Assembly (NCBI RefSeq): GCF_004342605.1
Contig: NZ_SLZL01000007.1
Coordinates: 1 to 64,000 of the forward strand
DNA: 64,000 bases
Direction: 5' to 3'
Source: Caulobacter sp. BK020
GTDB lineage: Bacteria; Pseudomonadota; Alphaproteobacteria; Caulobacterales; Caulobacteraceae
A program made the translations under genes and the position numbers. A model generated the notes under the pieces. It was not told the DNA's origin. It searched no databases and saw nothing but the letters and a program-made list of their open reading frames with translations. Positions 1 through 7,710 of this stretch are shown here, piece after piece; positions within the stretch are counted from its first letter, which is position 1, and the number at the start of each line of letters is the position of its first letter.

Positions 1-90
1 CTGCGCATCGACACCACCAAGCTCGACCCCGTCCAGGCCGCACAGCGCATCGTCGCATGGCTCGAAGGCGAGATCGATTACGAGATCTGA
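1..90 (+). CDS. C-terminal fragment of a truncated protein, possibly a P-loop kinase-like ATPase
   Basis: Only the last 29 codons and a TGA stop are in the window, in frame 1 from the first base. The visible tail contains an L-R-I-D-T-T stretch followed by an amphipathic helix (V-Q-A-A-Q-R-I-V-A-W-L). A tail of the form 'lriDT..l.peeaa.rI..wL' is common at the end of small P-loop nucleotide or sugar kinase-like proteins, but the Walker motifs lie outside the window, so the family is a guess. Codon use is typical of the rest of the region. It is followed directly by a palindromic repeat that could serve as its 3' end. Confidence 0.5.
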   Translation: MRIDTTKLDPVQAAQRIVAWLEGEIDYEI

Positions 91-100
91 GGCGGTGAAA

Positions 101-188
101 TCCTCGTCCTTCGACAGGCTCAGGATGAGGATTTCCAATTCGCCGCCGTTGAAGTCGTCCTCATCCTGAGCTTGTCGAAGGACGAGGA
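101..188. repeat. Inverted-repeat intergenic element (31-bp arms)
   Basis: Two 31-bp arms, 101-131 and 158-188, are reverse complements with a single mismatch. The arm core is CTTCGACAGGCTCAGGATGA. The 26-bp spacer is unique. The core resembles a dispersed palindrome often seen between genes in Caulobacter and sphingomonads (from memory). It lies between the convergent ends of the partial gene and the MFS gene, so a role in transcript termination or 3'-end stability is plausible. Confidence 0.8.
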
Positions 189-195
189 CGACCAC

Positions 196-1371
196 TCAGC
201 GCGTCCGCTTCAAAAGGTTTAGCGCCCCAACCAGTCCCAGCCCGCCCATCGCCGCCATGACCAGATAGCCCCGGGTCCCGAAGGCGTCGAACAGCGGGCC
301 CGAAGCCAGGGTGCCGACGCCCAGCATCAAGCCGGCCGACAGGGCCGAGTTGATCGCCTGGGCCGCCGAGGCGCTGCCCGGCGGGGCCAGCCGCTCGATC
401 AGCCGCAGCGAGGCCATGAAGCTGGCCGCGAAGGTCAGGGCGTGCAGGGCCTGCAGCGGGAACAGCAGCCATAACGGCGGGGCGAAGGCGTAGGCGGTCC
501 AGCGCAGCAGGGCCGCGCCGCCGCCCAGCACCAGCAGCTTCTCCGGCCCCATCTTGCGGCGCCACGGCTCGGCGAACCACATGAAGCCGACCTCGACCGC
601 CACCCCGACGCCCCACAGCACGCCGATCATCGGATCGGTGATCCCCTGCTTGCGCCAGAGCAGGGCCGAGAAGCCGTAATAGAAGGCGTGCGCGCCCTGG
701 ATCAGGCCCGCGGTAGCCACCGCCAGCACGAAGGCCCGGTCGCGCAGCAGGCCGCCCAGGCCTTTCCAACGCTCGGCGCGGCCGAGCGGGGGGGTTCCAG
801 CCTCTTGCACGCGATCGGGCGGCAGGACCAGGATCGAGACCACGGCCACGCCGATCGCCGCCGTGGTGATCCAGGCGGCGATGAGGCCGGGCGCGGCCAC
901 CGCCAGGATCGCCCCCATGGCCAGGTTGGCGACGATGAAGGCCGCCGAGCCCGCGCCGCGCGGTACGCCGTAGTTGAAGCCGTCCACGCGCGAGCGCCGC
1001 AGGGTGATCACGTCGATCAGCGGCGTCAGGGTGGTCAGGCAGGTCATGCCCACCAGCCAGCAGACCAGCAGCCCCCAGAAGCCCGAGGTGAACGCCATGG
1101 CGAGATAGCCGGCCGCCGCGCCCAGGGCCAGCAGGGCCAGGGGCGTGCGGCGCAGGGTGAAGCCGTCGGCCCACACCGCCAGGCCCGGCCCCAGGAAGGG
1201 CCTGGCCAGCAGCGGCGCGGCCAGGATCACCCCGATCTCGGCCCCGGTCAGGCCGCGCGAGCGGAAATAGGTGGCGATGTACGGCAGGCTGACGCCGGTG
1301 CCGAGATAGGAGACGACATAGAACAGGCCCAGGCGGGCCTGGGCGGAGGTGAAGCGGGGGGAGAACCTCAC
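196..1371 (-). CDS. MFS transporter, MFS_1-like (HcaT / nucleoside-symporter type)
   Basis: A 391-residue integral membrane protein with about 12 hydrophobic segments. The N-terminal half reads like the MFS_1-like group: a Y-x-G-x-x-L-P-Y-I segment in TM1, then a G-L-T-G-A-E-I-G-V-I-L loop and an R-P-F-L-G-P motif. This is the pattern of the E. coli HcaT and NupG relatives. The substrate cannot be told from sequence. The start is GTG (1369-1371), preceded by a strong GGGAGGGAG ribosome binding site. It begins 24 bases after the metG stop on the same strand, so it is probably co-transcribed with metG, but nothing links its function to aminoacylation. Confidence 0.8.
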   Translation of the reverse strand: MRFSPRFTSAQARLGLFYVVSYLGTGVSLPYIATYFRSRGLTGAEIGVILAAPLLARPFLGPGLAVWADGFTLRRTPLALLALGAAAGYLAMAFTSGFWGLLVCWLVGMTCLTTLTPLIDVITLRRSRVDGFNYGVPRGAGSAAFIVANLAMGAILAVAAPGLIAAWITTAAIGVAVVSILVLPPDRVQEAGTPPLGRAERWKGLGGLLRDRAFVLAVATAGLIQGAHAFYYGFSALLWRKQGITDPMIGVLWGVGVAVEVGFMWFAEPWRRKMGPEKLLVLGGGAALLRWTAYAFAPPLWLLFPLQALHALTFAASFMASLRLIERLAPPGSASAAQAINSALSAGLMLGVGTLASGPLFDAFGTRGYLVMAAMGGLGLVGALNLLKRTR

Positions 1372-1395
1372 GAATGCTCCCTCCCCTGTCCTTCC

Positions 1396-3105
1396 CTACT
1401 CCGCCCCGCCGAAGCGCGCGGTCCATTCGGCGATCTGTTCGTCCTCGATCTTCTTGAACAACACCTCGGGCGCGCGGACTGTCAGGCCGGCCGGCAGGCT
1501 GGATAGCTCGGCGGCGGCGTCGGTGGTCGGCCAGGCCGGCGGCCACGACAACGAGAACGCCTCGGCGATCTTCTCGGCGGCGAACGGGATGAACGGGGCG
1601 GAGATGCGGGCGTACAGCGCCGCCAGGTTCAGGGCGGTGCGGACGATCACGGCGGCGCGGTCGCGGTCGGTCTTGATCGCCGTCCAGGGCGCGGCCTCCT
1701 GCAGGTACTCGTTGCCGACCACCCACAGGGCGCGCAGGGCCTGGGCGCTCTTGCGCACCTCGATGGCGTCCATCTGCTCGGTCAGGTCGGCCAGGCGCGC
1801 GGCGACGTCGGCGTAGAGCTTCTCCTCCAGCGGGCCGGGGGCGCCGCCGTCGGGGATCACGCCGTCGAACTTGCTCTCGGTGAACTTCAGGATGCGGTTG
1901 ACGAAGTTGCCCAGCACGTCGGCCAGGTCGCGGTTCACGGCGCTGGCGAACTGCTCCCAGGTGAAGGCGGTGTCGCTGCTCTCGGGCGCGTTCGAGGTCA
2001 GGTACCAGCGCCAGAGATCCGGCGGCAGGATCTCCAGGGCGGCGTCCATGAACACGCCGCGCTTGTTGCTGGTCGAGAACTTGCCGCCGTACCAGTTGAG
2101 CCAGTTGAAGGCCTTGAGCATGTCGACGCTCTTCCAAGGCTCTTCCGAGCCGAGGATGGTGGCCGGGAAGCTGACCGTGTGGAAGGCGACGTTGTCCTTG
2201 CCCATGAACTGGACGTAGCGGACGTCGTCCGCGCCCTCGTCGGTGCGCCACCAGGACGTCCAGTCACGCCCGGCGCCGGCTTCCGCCCATTCCTGGGTGG
2301 CGGCGATGTATTCGATCGGCGCGTCGAACCAGACGTAGAAGACCTTGTCCTCGAAGCCCGGGCGCGGGAACTCGCCCTTCGTCACCGGCACGCCCCAGCT
2401 GAGGTCGCGGGTGATGCCCCGGTCGATCAGGCCTTCGTCCAGGTGCTTATAGGCGATCGACCGGGCCAGCAGCGGCCAGTCGGCGTGGCCATCGACCCAG
2501 GTCCGGATCCTGTCGGCCATCTTCGTCTGCAGCAGGTAGAGGTGGCGGGTGTCGCGCACCTCCAGGTTCCGCGAGCCGGAGATCACCGAATAGGGGTTCT
2601 TCAGCTCGGTCGGGTCCAGCAGGTTGCCGCAGTTGTCGCACTGGTCGCCGCGCGCCTTTTCGAAGCCGCAGTGCGGGCACGTGCCCTCGATGTAGCGGTC
2701 GGGCAGGAAGCGCTTGTCGTCGATGGAATAGACCATCTGGTCGACGCGCTCCTCAATCAGGCCGCGGTCCTCCAGCACCTCGCAGAAGTGCTGGGTCAGG
2801 CGATGGTTCTGCGGCGAGGACGAACGGCCGAAATGGTCCCATGACAGGCCGAACGCCCGGCCGACATCGTGCTGCAGCACGTGCTGCTCGGCGCAGTAGG
2901 TGGCCACGTCCTGGCCGGCGGCGGCGGCGGCCAGCTCGGCCGGGGTGCCGTGCTCGTCGGTGGCGCAGATATAGAGGGTGTCGTTCCCCCGGGCGCGCTG
3001 GAAGCGGGCATAGACGTCGGCCGGCAGCATCGATCCCGCCAGATTGCCCAGGTGCTTGATGCCGTTGATGTACGGCAGGGCGGAGGTGATCAGGATGCGG
3101 GCCAT
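1396..3105 (-). CDS. metG: Methionyl-tRNA synthetase
   Basis: This cytoplasmic class I synthetase charges tRNA-Met with methionine. The HIGH box is H-L-G-N (residues 18-21) in the usual P-Y-I-N-G context. A single zinc knuckle has four cysteines at 143, 146, 156 and 159. The KMSKS equivalent is K-F-S-T-S (342-346). At 569 residues it ends after the anticodon-binding helical domain and lacks the C-terminal Trbp111-like dimerisation domain, as is usual in this group. The open frame extends 128 codons upstream, but that extension is low-complexity, overlaps an insertion sequence and has no family similarity. The ATG at 3103-3105 starts [11 protein letters not shown], the canonical N-terminus. 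The insertion sequence ends 113 bp upstream of this start. Confidence 0.97.
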   Translation of the reverse strand: MARILITSALPYINGIKHLGNLAGSMLPADVYARFQRARGNDTLYICATDEHGTPAELAAAAAGQDVATYCAEQHVLQHDVGRAFGLSWDHFGRSSSPQNHRLTQHFCEVLEDRGLIEERVDQMVYSIDDKRFLPDRYIEGTCPHCGFEKARGDQCDNCGNLLDPTELKNPYSVISGSRNLEVRDTRHLYLLQTKMADRIRTWVDGHADWPLLARSIAYKHLDEGLIDRGITRDLSWGVPVTKGEFPRPGFEDKVFYVWFDAPIEYIAATQEWAEAGAGRDWTSWWRTDEGADDVRYVQFMGKDNVAFHTVSFPATILGSEEPWKSVDMLKAFNWLNWYGGKFSTSNKRGVFMDAALEILPPDLWRWYLTSNAPESSDTAFTWEQFASAVNRDLADVLGNFVNRILKFTESKFDGVIPDGGAPGPLEEKLYADVAARLADLTEQMDAIEVRKSAQALRALWVVGNEYLQEAAPWTAIKTDRDRAAVIVRTALNLAALYARISAPFIPFAAEKIAEAFSLSWPPAWPTTDAAAELSSLPAGLTVRAPEVLFKKIEDEQIAEWTARFGGAE

Positions 3106-3207
3106 GGGTCTTCCGGGGGAGTCGAGGAGCGGTTGGATATAGAAGGTGAGGCTAGGAAACGGAAGCGCCGCGCTGCCCTGCCCCCTCCGGCCCTTCGGGC
3201 CACCTCC

Positions 3208-3217
3208 CCCAGAGGGG
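3208..3217. repeat. Target-site duplication, left copy
   Basis: CCCAGAGGGG immediately precedes the left end of the insertion sequence and is repeated exactly at 4379-4388 after its right end. A 10-bp direct duplication fits ISAs1-family transposition, which makes 8-10 bp duplications. Confidence 0.9.
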
Positions 3218-4378
3218 CAGGGGAATCGCATATGGATTTTCGGGTCGAACAGGATTCTGACGGTGTCTCCTTTTGTGAGGGAGCGCTGGGATGGAGACGT
3301 TCGCATCGTGCTTTTCGGCGGTGGAAGATCCACGGTCGAGGAATAGCCGGCATGACCTGCTGGAGCTGATGTTCGTGGCGCTGGCGGCGGTGCTGTGCGG
3401 GGCGGAGGACTGCACCGACATGGCCGCCTTCGCGCGGGCCAAGCTGGATTTCCTGCGCCAGGTGGTGAAGCTGGAGCACGGTGCGCCAAGTCACGACACC
3501 TTCAGCCGGGTGTTTCGCCGGCTGTCGCCCGAGCCGTTCGAAGCGGCCTTCGCCAAATTCACCGCCAGCTTCGCCGGCGCGCTGGAAGGGGTGGTGGCGA
3601 TCGATGGCAAGGCCTTGCGCGGGGCTTACGAACGCGGCTGCAAGAGTTCACCCCTGCATCTGGTCAATGTCTGGGCCGCCGAGACCAGGCTGGTGATCGG
3701 CCAGCGACTGGCGCCGGGCCGCAACGAGGTGCTGGGCGCGCAGCAGGCCCTGGCCCTGCTGAGCCTGGACGGCTGCATCGTCACTGCCGACGCCCTGCAC
3801 TGCCGAGCCGACACCGCCCAGGCCATACTGGATGTCGGCGCCGACTACGTCCTGGCCTTGAAGGCCAACCAGCCGACCTTGCTGGCCAAGGCCCAGGCGC
3901 TCATCGAGGCCGCCGATCCGGCCGGCGAGGCCATCCAGGGCCCCGCAAAGGCCCATGACCGGATGGAAGGCCGCGCGGCTCTGGTCGTCGCCACCCAGGA
4001 TGACGACCTGGACTTTCCCGGCCTGGCCGCCGTCGCCCGCGTGGAGACCCATTGCAAGCGCGCAGGGACGCCCGAGCCGGTCATCGTCCGCTTCTTCCTG
4101 CTGTCCACCCCCCTGTCGGCCCAGAAGATGCTGCAGGTCGCCCGCACCCACTGGACCATCGAGAACCAGCTGCATTGGGTGCTCGACGTGGCCCTGCTCG
4201 AAGACGCCTCGCGCAGCCGCAAGGACAACGCCCCGCAAAACCTCGCCATCATCCGCAAAATGGCTCTCAACGCCTTGCGACAGCATCCCGACAAGGGATC
4301 TATCAAGACCAAGATCAAACGCGCAGGATGGGACGACACCTTCCTCGCCTCACTCCTGAGCCATATGCGATAGCCCTG
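3218..4378. mobile_element. Complete ISAs1-family insertion sequence (1161 bp)
   Basis: The element is bounded by terminal inverted repeats: left CAGGGGAATCGCATATGG and, read inward from the other end, CAGGGCTATCGCATATGG (16 of 18 identical). It is flanked by a perfect 10-bp target duplication (3208-3217 and 4379-4388). It carries one intact transposase gene whose stop codon lies inside the right repeat. The identical duplications and undamaged reading frame suggest a recent, still functional insertion. The target is a GC-rich palindromic intergenic repeat: its CCTCCCCCAGAGGGG half lies left of the element and the remainder right of it. Confidence 0.93.
3291..4373 (+). CDS. ISAs1-family transposase (H-repeat-associated protein type)
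   Basis: This 360-residue DDE transposase catalyses cut-and-paste movement of the surrounding element. The N-terminus has the DDE_Tnp_1-associated domain ([10 protein letters not shown], then L-L-E-L-M-F-V-A-L). The catalytic core follows: D105 in [11 protein letters not shown]167 in V-T-A-D-A-L-H-C, and E291 in [10 protein letters not shown], the family signature. Length matches the family norm (about 360-380). The ATG at 3291 has a GGGAGCGCTGGG stretch upstream. There is no frameshift or internal stop, so the protein is probably active. It is transcribed away from metG. Confidence 0.95.
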   Translation: METFASCFSAVEDPRSRNSRHDLLELMFVALAAVLCGAEDCTDMAAFARAKLDFLRQVVKLEHGAPSHDTFSRVFRRLSPEPFEAAFAKFTASFAGALEGVVAIDGKALRGAYERGCKSSPLHLVNVWAAETRLVIGQRLAPGRNEVLGAQQALALLSLDGCIVTADALHCRADTAQAILDVGADYVLALKANQPTLLAKAQALIEAADPAGEAIQGPAKAHDRMEGRAALVVATQDDDLDFPGLAAVARVETHCKRAGTPEPVIVRFFLLSTPLSAQKMLQVARTHWTIENQLHWVLDVALLEDASRSRKDNAPQNLAIIRKMALNALRQHPDKGSIKTKIKRAGWDDTFLASLLSHMR

Positions 4379-4490
4379 CCCAGAGGGGGAGGAGCCACGC
4401 TGTACGAGCGGCTCCCCCTCCGGGGGAGCTGTCGGCCCTCCGGACCGGCCTCTGGCCGGCCGCAGGATAAACTCCGCCGACTGAGGGGGT
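4379..4490. repeat. Right half of the palindromic intergenic repeat split by the insertion sequence
   Basis: It begins with the second copy of the target duplication. The stretch contains nested GC-rich arms (CGGCTCCCCCTCCGGGGGAG, then GGACCGGCC...GGCCGGCC) and ends near CTGAGGGGGT. Together with 3165-3217 left of the insertion it reconstructs a REP-like element of the 'CCCCCTCTGGGGGAGGTGG...' kind. A related but not identical element lies at 35477-35587. Confidence 0.6.
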
Positions 4491-5000
4491 CTTTCACGGG
4501 CACGGTCTCTCATCCTCACGCTTTTGGCTGAGGCTATGGAAACGGACGCGGAGCGCCGGACACCGTCCGGTGTGTTTGAGTATGTGTACCGTTTCGACGA
4601 AGCCGATCGCTCCGCGCGCTCGTTTTCGCCAGCGTCCGGTGGGCAGCCCTATTGAGGCTTAGCCGGACCCGGTCTCGATCCCTTTCGGGAGAAACCAGAC
4701 GCCAGGGGCGCGGGCCTATGGGCAAATCACGCGCTTTGTCCCCGTTCGACGCCGACGGCGGGCGGGCTTCCCAACGATGGAAGGCCCCGGACACGCTGGA
4801 GTAACCCCCTCCAGCCCAGTCCCGCTCGATCGCCCCCCGCCGCCGCATCGGTCGCTGGCCATGCGCCCTTTCCATGCGTCGAGGTGAGACCAGGATACGG
4901 GCGCCCGGACAGGGTGAGGGGCATAAAGTTTTAGCGCAGCAATATCAGCCCCTTGCCGGCGGATGTGACGGGAACAGATCGACAAGGCCCTTGCGCCCGC
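4491..5000. other. Gene-poor interval of about 500 bp; two short ORFs but no recognised gene
   Basis: No protein family or standard RNA gene is recognised here. I looked for tmRNA tag, RNase P and SRP RNA signatures and found none. Two short plus-strand frames with possible ribosome binding sites occur: 4536-4655 (39 codons, starting M-E-T-D-A-E-R-R) and 4718-4804 (28 codons, starting M-G-K-S-R-A-L-S-P-F-D, with AGGGG upstream). Their third-position GC (roughly 70-80%) is lower than in the surrounding genes. A perfect CCGGAC-ACC-GTCCGG hairpin starts near 4557. The composition resembles neither the flanking genes nor the insertion sequence, so this could be a decayed gene, an unrecognised ncRNA or small-protein genes. 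Confidence 0.3.
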
Positions 5001-5963
5001 CTAGTTGAACAGGGTCGTCAGGCCCAGCAGGCCGCAGTTCGGCGCGTTGACCAGGTAGAACGGCACGTCGCGGAGATAGGCGGCCATTCGGCCCTTGGCC
5101 TCGAAACGCTCGCGGACCAGCGCGCGGTCGAGCATCTCGCCCCACGACAGCACCGTGGCGCTGATAACGTAGATCCCACTGCGCGCACCGGCGGTCAGGA
5201 CCAGGTTGCCCGCCACCGCTCCCAGCCATCCGGAGACCAGGGCGAAGACCTCGCGGGCCTGGGCGTCGCCGCCGCGGGCGGCGGCCAGCAGCACGCCCAG
5301 GTCGGCGGGACGCTCGGGCTTCCCGGCCAGGGTCGACACGGCCAGGGCGACGTCGAGCACGCCCTCGCCCGACAGCACATGCTCGGCCGAGACGTGACCG
5401 TGCAGGCCGCGCAGCACGCGGATGACGTCGGCTTCCCGGTCGGTGGCGGCGGCCAGGTCGGCGTGCCCGCCCTCGGCGGCGGCGGCCATCCAGCCGACAA
5501 AGCCGTCCGGGTTGAGGATCGACATGCCCAGGCCGGCCGCGGACGGTCCGATGGCGGCGGCGGGCGCGTCACGATGCGGGACCCCGCCGCCGATCGGCTC
5601 CATCGCGTCGGGCTCGAGCAGCGGCACGGCCAGGGCCCGGGCCGTGAAGTTGTTGACCAGGTGCAGGCGGTGCAGGGCCAGCCGCTCGGCGATCACCTCG
5701 GCTTCCAGGCGCATGGGAGAATGGGTCAGCTGGATCACGCCGTCGAGGCATGGGCCTGGGGCGGCGATGGCCGCGCCAAGGATCAGCCCCTCGCATGCGG
5801 AGCCCGCCGCCGCCAGCAGGTCGATCAGCTGATCCTGGTTGACGCAGGGCGTCGTCGTCATCGCCGTGGGCAGGCTTCCCCGTTCAACCAGCGCGACCCT
5901 GGCGCTGACGCCATCCACATCCGCCAGAAGGACATGCGGGGCCTGGTCACGCGGCAATGCCAT
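5001..5963 (-). CDS. Glucokinase-family protein, probably catalytically inactive
   Basis: This 320-residue cytoplasmic protein aligns along its length with bacterial glucokinase (Glk). Sugar-binding elements survive: N-N-F-T-A (104-108), A-E-G-G-H (163-167) and H-V-S-A-E-H-V-L-S-G (190-199), plus the C-terminal G-L-L-G. Catalytic and ATP elements do not. The phosphate-1 motif G-D-V-G-G-T-N-A-R reads A-D-V-D-G-V-S-A-R (14-22). The catalytic base, Asp100 in E. coli Glk (I-N-D-F-T-A), is Asn105. The adenosine motif A-G-G-I is replaced by I-S-A-T. I infer a pseudoenzyme, perhaps a sugar sensor. The ATG at 5961-5963 has AGGAG eight bases upstream. It lies 114 bp downstream of the NCS1 permease on the same strand. 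Confidence 0.8.
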   Translation of the reverse strand: MALPRDQAPHVLLADVDGVSARVALVERGSLPTAMTTTPCVNQDQLIDLLAAAGSACEGLILGAAIAAPGPCLDGVIQLTHSPMRLEAEVIAERLALHRLHLVNNFTARALAVPLLEPDAMEPIGGGVPHRDAPAAAIGPSAAGLGMSILNPDGFVGWMAAAAEGGHADLAAATDREADVIRVLRGLHGHVSAEHVLSGEGVLDVALAVSTLAGKPERPADLGVLLAAARGGDAQAREVFALVSGWLGAVAGNLVLTAGARSGIYVISATVLSWGEMLDRALVRERFEAKGRMAAYLRDVPFYLVNAPNCGLLGLTTLFN

Positions 5964-6077
5964 ACGGTCGATCTCCTGGAACGTACGGGGACGGTCGCCG
6001 AAGTCGCATCCTTGACCAATGCGGGAAAGCGTCGCAACCGCCTCGGAAACGTCAGCGGACGCGTCCTGTTCCGCCGC

Positions 6078-7541
6078 CTAGGCTCGCCCCTCGCCGCCGG
6101 CCTTCATCGCCGCCGCATAGACCGCCGCCGCGATCCCTGCGCCCACAAACCAGGCATAGTCGTAGAGTCCCGTCCAGGGCGCGCCGATCCCCGCCGCCGC
6201 CGGCAGGCCGGCCGCCTTCAGGAAGCCCGGCAGGCTGGGGGCGACGCCGACGGCGAAGGCCGCCACGGCCGCCGGGTTCCAGCCCTTGAGGTAGGTATAG
6301 CATCCCGCGCGGTCGTACAGCGCCCCGACGTCCAGGCGGGCGCGGCGCAGCAGCCAGTAGTCGGCGATCAGGATCCCGGCCACCGGCCCCAGCAGGGCGC
6401 CGTAGCCGGTGAGCCAGACGAAGATGTAGCCCTGCGTGCTCTCCAGCAGCTTCCACGGCATGATCAGCGCGCCCAGGGCGGCGGTGATGTAGCCGCCGGT
6501 CCGGTAGCTGATCCGGCTGGGCCACAGCGTCGAGAAGTCATAGGCCGGCCCGACCAGATTGGCGGCGATGTTGCAGGAGACGGTGTCGAGGCTGATGATC
6601 AGCAGACCGACCAGCACGCCGACGCCGCCGATGTTTCCGGCCAGGGCCACCGGGTCCCAGATCGCCTTGCCGAAGATCAGCACCGTCGCCGAGGTGGTGA
6701 TCACGCTCAGGGTCGCCATCAGGGCCATCGGGCCCGGCAGGCCGGCGACCTGGCCGACGATCTGGTCTTTCTGGCTGCGGGCGAAGCGGGTGAAGTCGGG
6801 AATGTTCAGGGCCAGGGTGCCCCAGTAGCCGCTCATGGCGGTGACGATCGGCCCGTAGTCGCGCCAGAACCGGCCGGCCTTGGCGCCGCCGGGGTCATAA
6901 GCGCTGGGCGCGTGCAGGATCGGCCCCAGGCCGCCGGCCTTGTTCAGCGCCCACCAGACCAGCAGGCCGCAGACCACGATCTTGACCGGCGCGGTCCAGG
7001 TCTCGAGCTTGCGCACCGCCTCCAGGCCCTTGGTGACGAACAGCAGCTGCATCGCCCAGAAGGCGGCGAAGGCCAGCAGTTGGCCGACGCCGATCCCCAG
7101 CCCCGGAACCATCGGCCCGACCAGGCTCTTGCCGACCATCACGCCCAGCAGGGTCAGCAGCGCTCCGCCGCCGATCCAGGTCTGGATGCCGTACCAGCCG
7201 CAGGCCACGATCGCCCGGGCCAGGGCCGGGAGCCGGGCCCCGCGCCAGCCGAACGCGGCTCGGGCCAGCACCGCATAGGGCACGCCCCAGCGCGCCCCGG
7301 CGTGGCCGATCAGCAGCATCGGGACCAGGACGATCAGGTTGCCCAGCAGCACGGCCCACACCGCTTGACCGGCCGACAGGCCCTGGTCGATCAGCCCGCC
7401 GGCCAGCATGTAGCCCGGCACGGCGATGACCATGCCCAGCCACAGGGCCGCGAAGTGCCACCAGCGCCAGGTGCGCTGGGCCGGCGCGGTCGGCGCCAGA
7501 TCCGGATTCCACAGCGTGTTGCCGGCTTGGTCGTGATCCAT
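6078..7541 (-). CDS. NCS1-family nucleobase/allantoin:cation symporter
   Basis: An inner-membrane permease of 487 residues with about 12 transmembrane segments. Family features include the N-terminal L-W-N-P-D-L-A-P motif before TM1 and the W-x-x-x-x-A-L-W-L-G-M segment. In the middle are Y-W-G-T-L-A-L-N-I-P-D-F-T-R-F-A and S-x-D-T-V-S-C-N-I-A-A-N, both typical of nucleobase:cation symporter-1 proteins (hydantoin, allantoin, uracil or cytosine permeases). Exact substrate unknown. I place the start at the ATG at 7539-7541, which has a GGGGGC ribosome binding site; the ATG 33 bases upstream has none. The glucokinase-like gene lies downstream on the same strand. Confidence 0.87.
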   Translation of the reverse strand: MDHDQAGNTLWNPDLAPTAPAQRTWRWWHFAALWLGMVIAVPGYMLAGGLIDQGLSAGQAVWAVLLGNLIVLVPMLLIGHAGARWGVPYAVLARAAFGWRGARLPALARAIVACGWYGIQTWIGGGALLTLLGVMVGKSLVGPMVPGLGIGVGQLLAFAAFWAMQLLFVTKGLEAVRKLETWTAPVKIVVCGLLVWWALNKAGGLGPILHAPSAYDPGGAKAGRFWRDYGPIVTAMSGYWGTLALNIPDFTRFARSQKDQIVGQVAGLPGPMALMATLSVITTSATVLIFGKAIWDPVALAGNIGGVGVLVGLLIISLDTVSCNIAANLVGPAYDFSTLWPSRISYRTGGYITAALGALIMPWKLLESTQGYIFVWLTGYGALLGPVAGILIADYWLLRRARLDVGALYDRAGCYTYLKGWNPAAVAAFAVGVAPSLPGFLKAAGLPAAAGIGAPWTGLYDYAWFVGAGIAAAVYAAAMKAGGEGRA

Positions 7542-7644
7542 GTCGCCCCCGCGATCGCGTCGTGGGCGGAGCATGAGTCAGGGTGCGACGGGCGTCACGG
7601 GAAAAGTGCGCCTCACCGGCCAGCGACACCTTTTCCCCCAAAGA

Positions 7645-7684
7645 CTGTCATCCGGGAAGCGCGCAGCGCTTGTCCGGATGACAG
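7645..7684. terminator. Perfect palindromic hairpin between aminopeptidase and NCS1 permease
   Basis: CTGTCATCCGG at 7645-7655 pairs with CCGGATGACAG at 7674-7684, and an inner AGCGC/GCGCT pair strengthens the stem. There is no clear U-tract. It lies between two genes on the same strand, just downstream of the aminopeptidase-to-permease direction's 5' region. It resembles a dispersed intergenic repeat type seen in Caulobacter (from memory). Confidence 0.55.
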
Positions 7685-7710
7685 CGCTCTAGGGCTGGGG
7701 GTTTGAAGCT

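Noticed and set aside
161..2251. A 696-codon open frame across the MFS and metG region, and similar long frames such as 4953-7706 and 34066-35586
   Set aside because: They lie opposite or out of frame with well-supported genes, have Arg/Gly/Pro-rich low-complexity translations and no family similarity. Very high GC makes long spurious frames common here.
3106..3489. N-terminal extension of metG through the upstream open frame
   Set aside because: It would run across the insertion-sequence end and a palindromic repeat, and the canonical N-terminus starts at 3105.
4491..5000. tmRNA, RNase P RNA or SRP RNA gene
   Set aside because: No tag-peptide codons, no conserved RNase P core and no SRP loop sequence were found on either strand.
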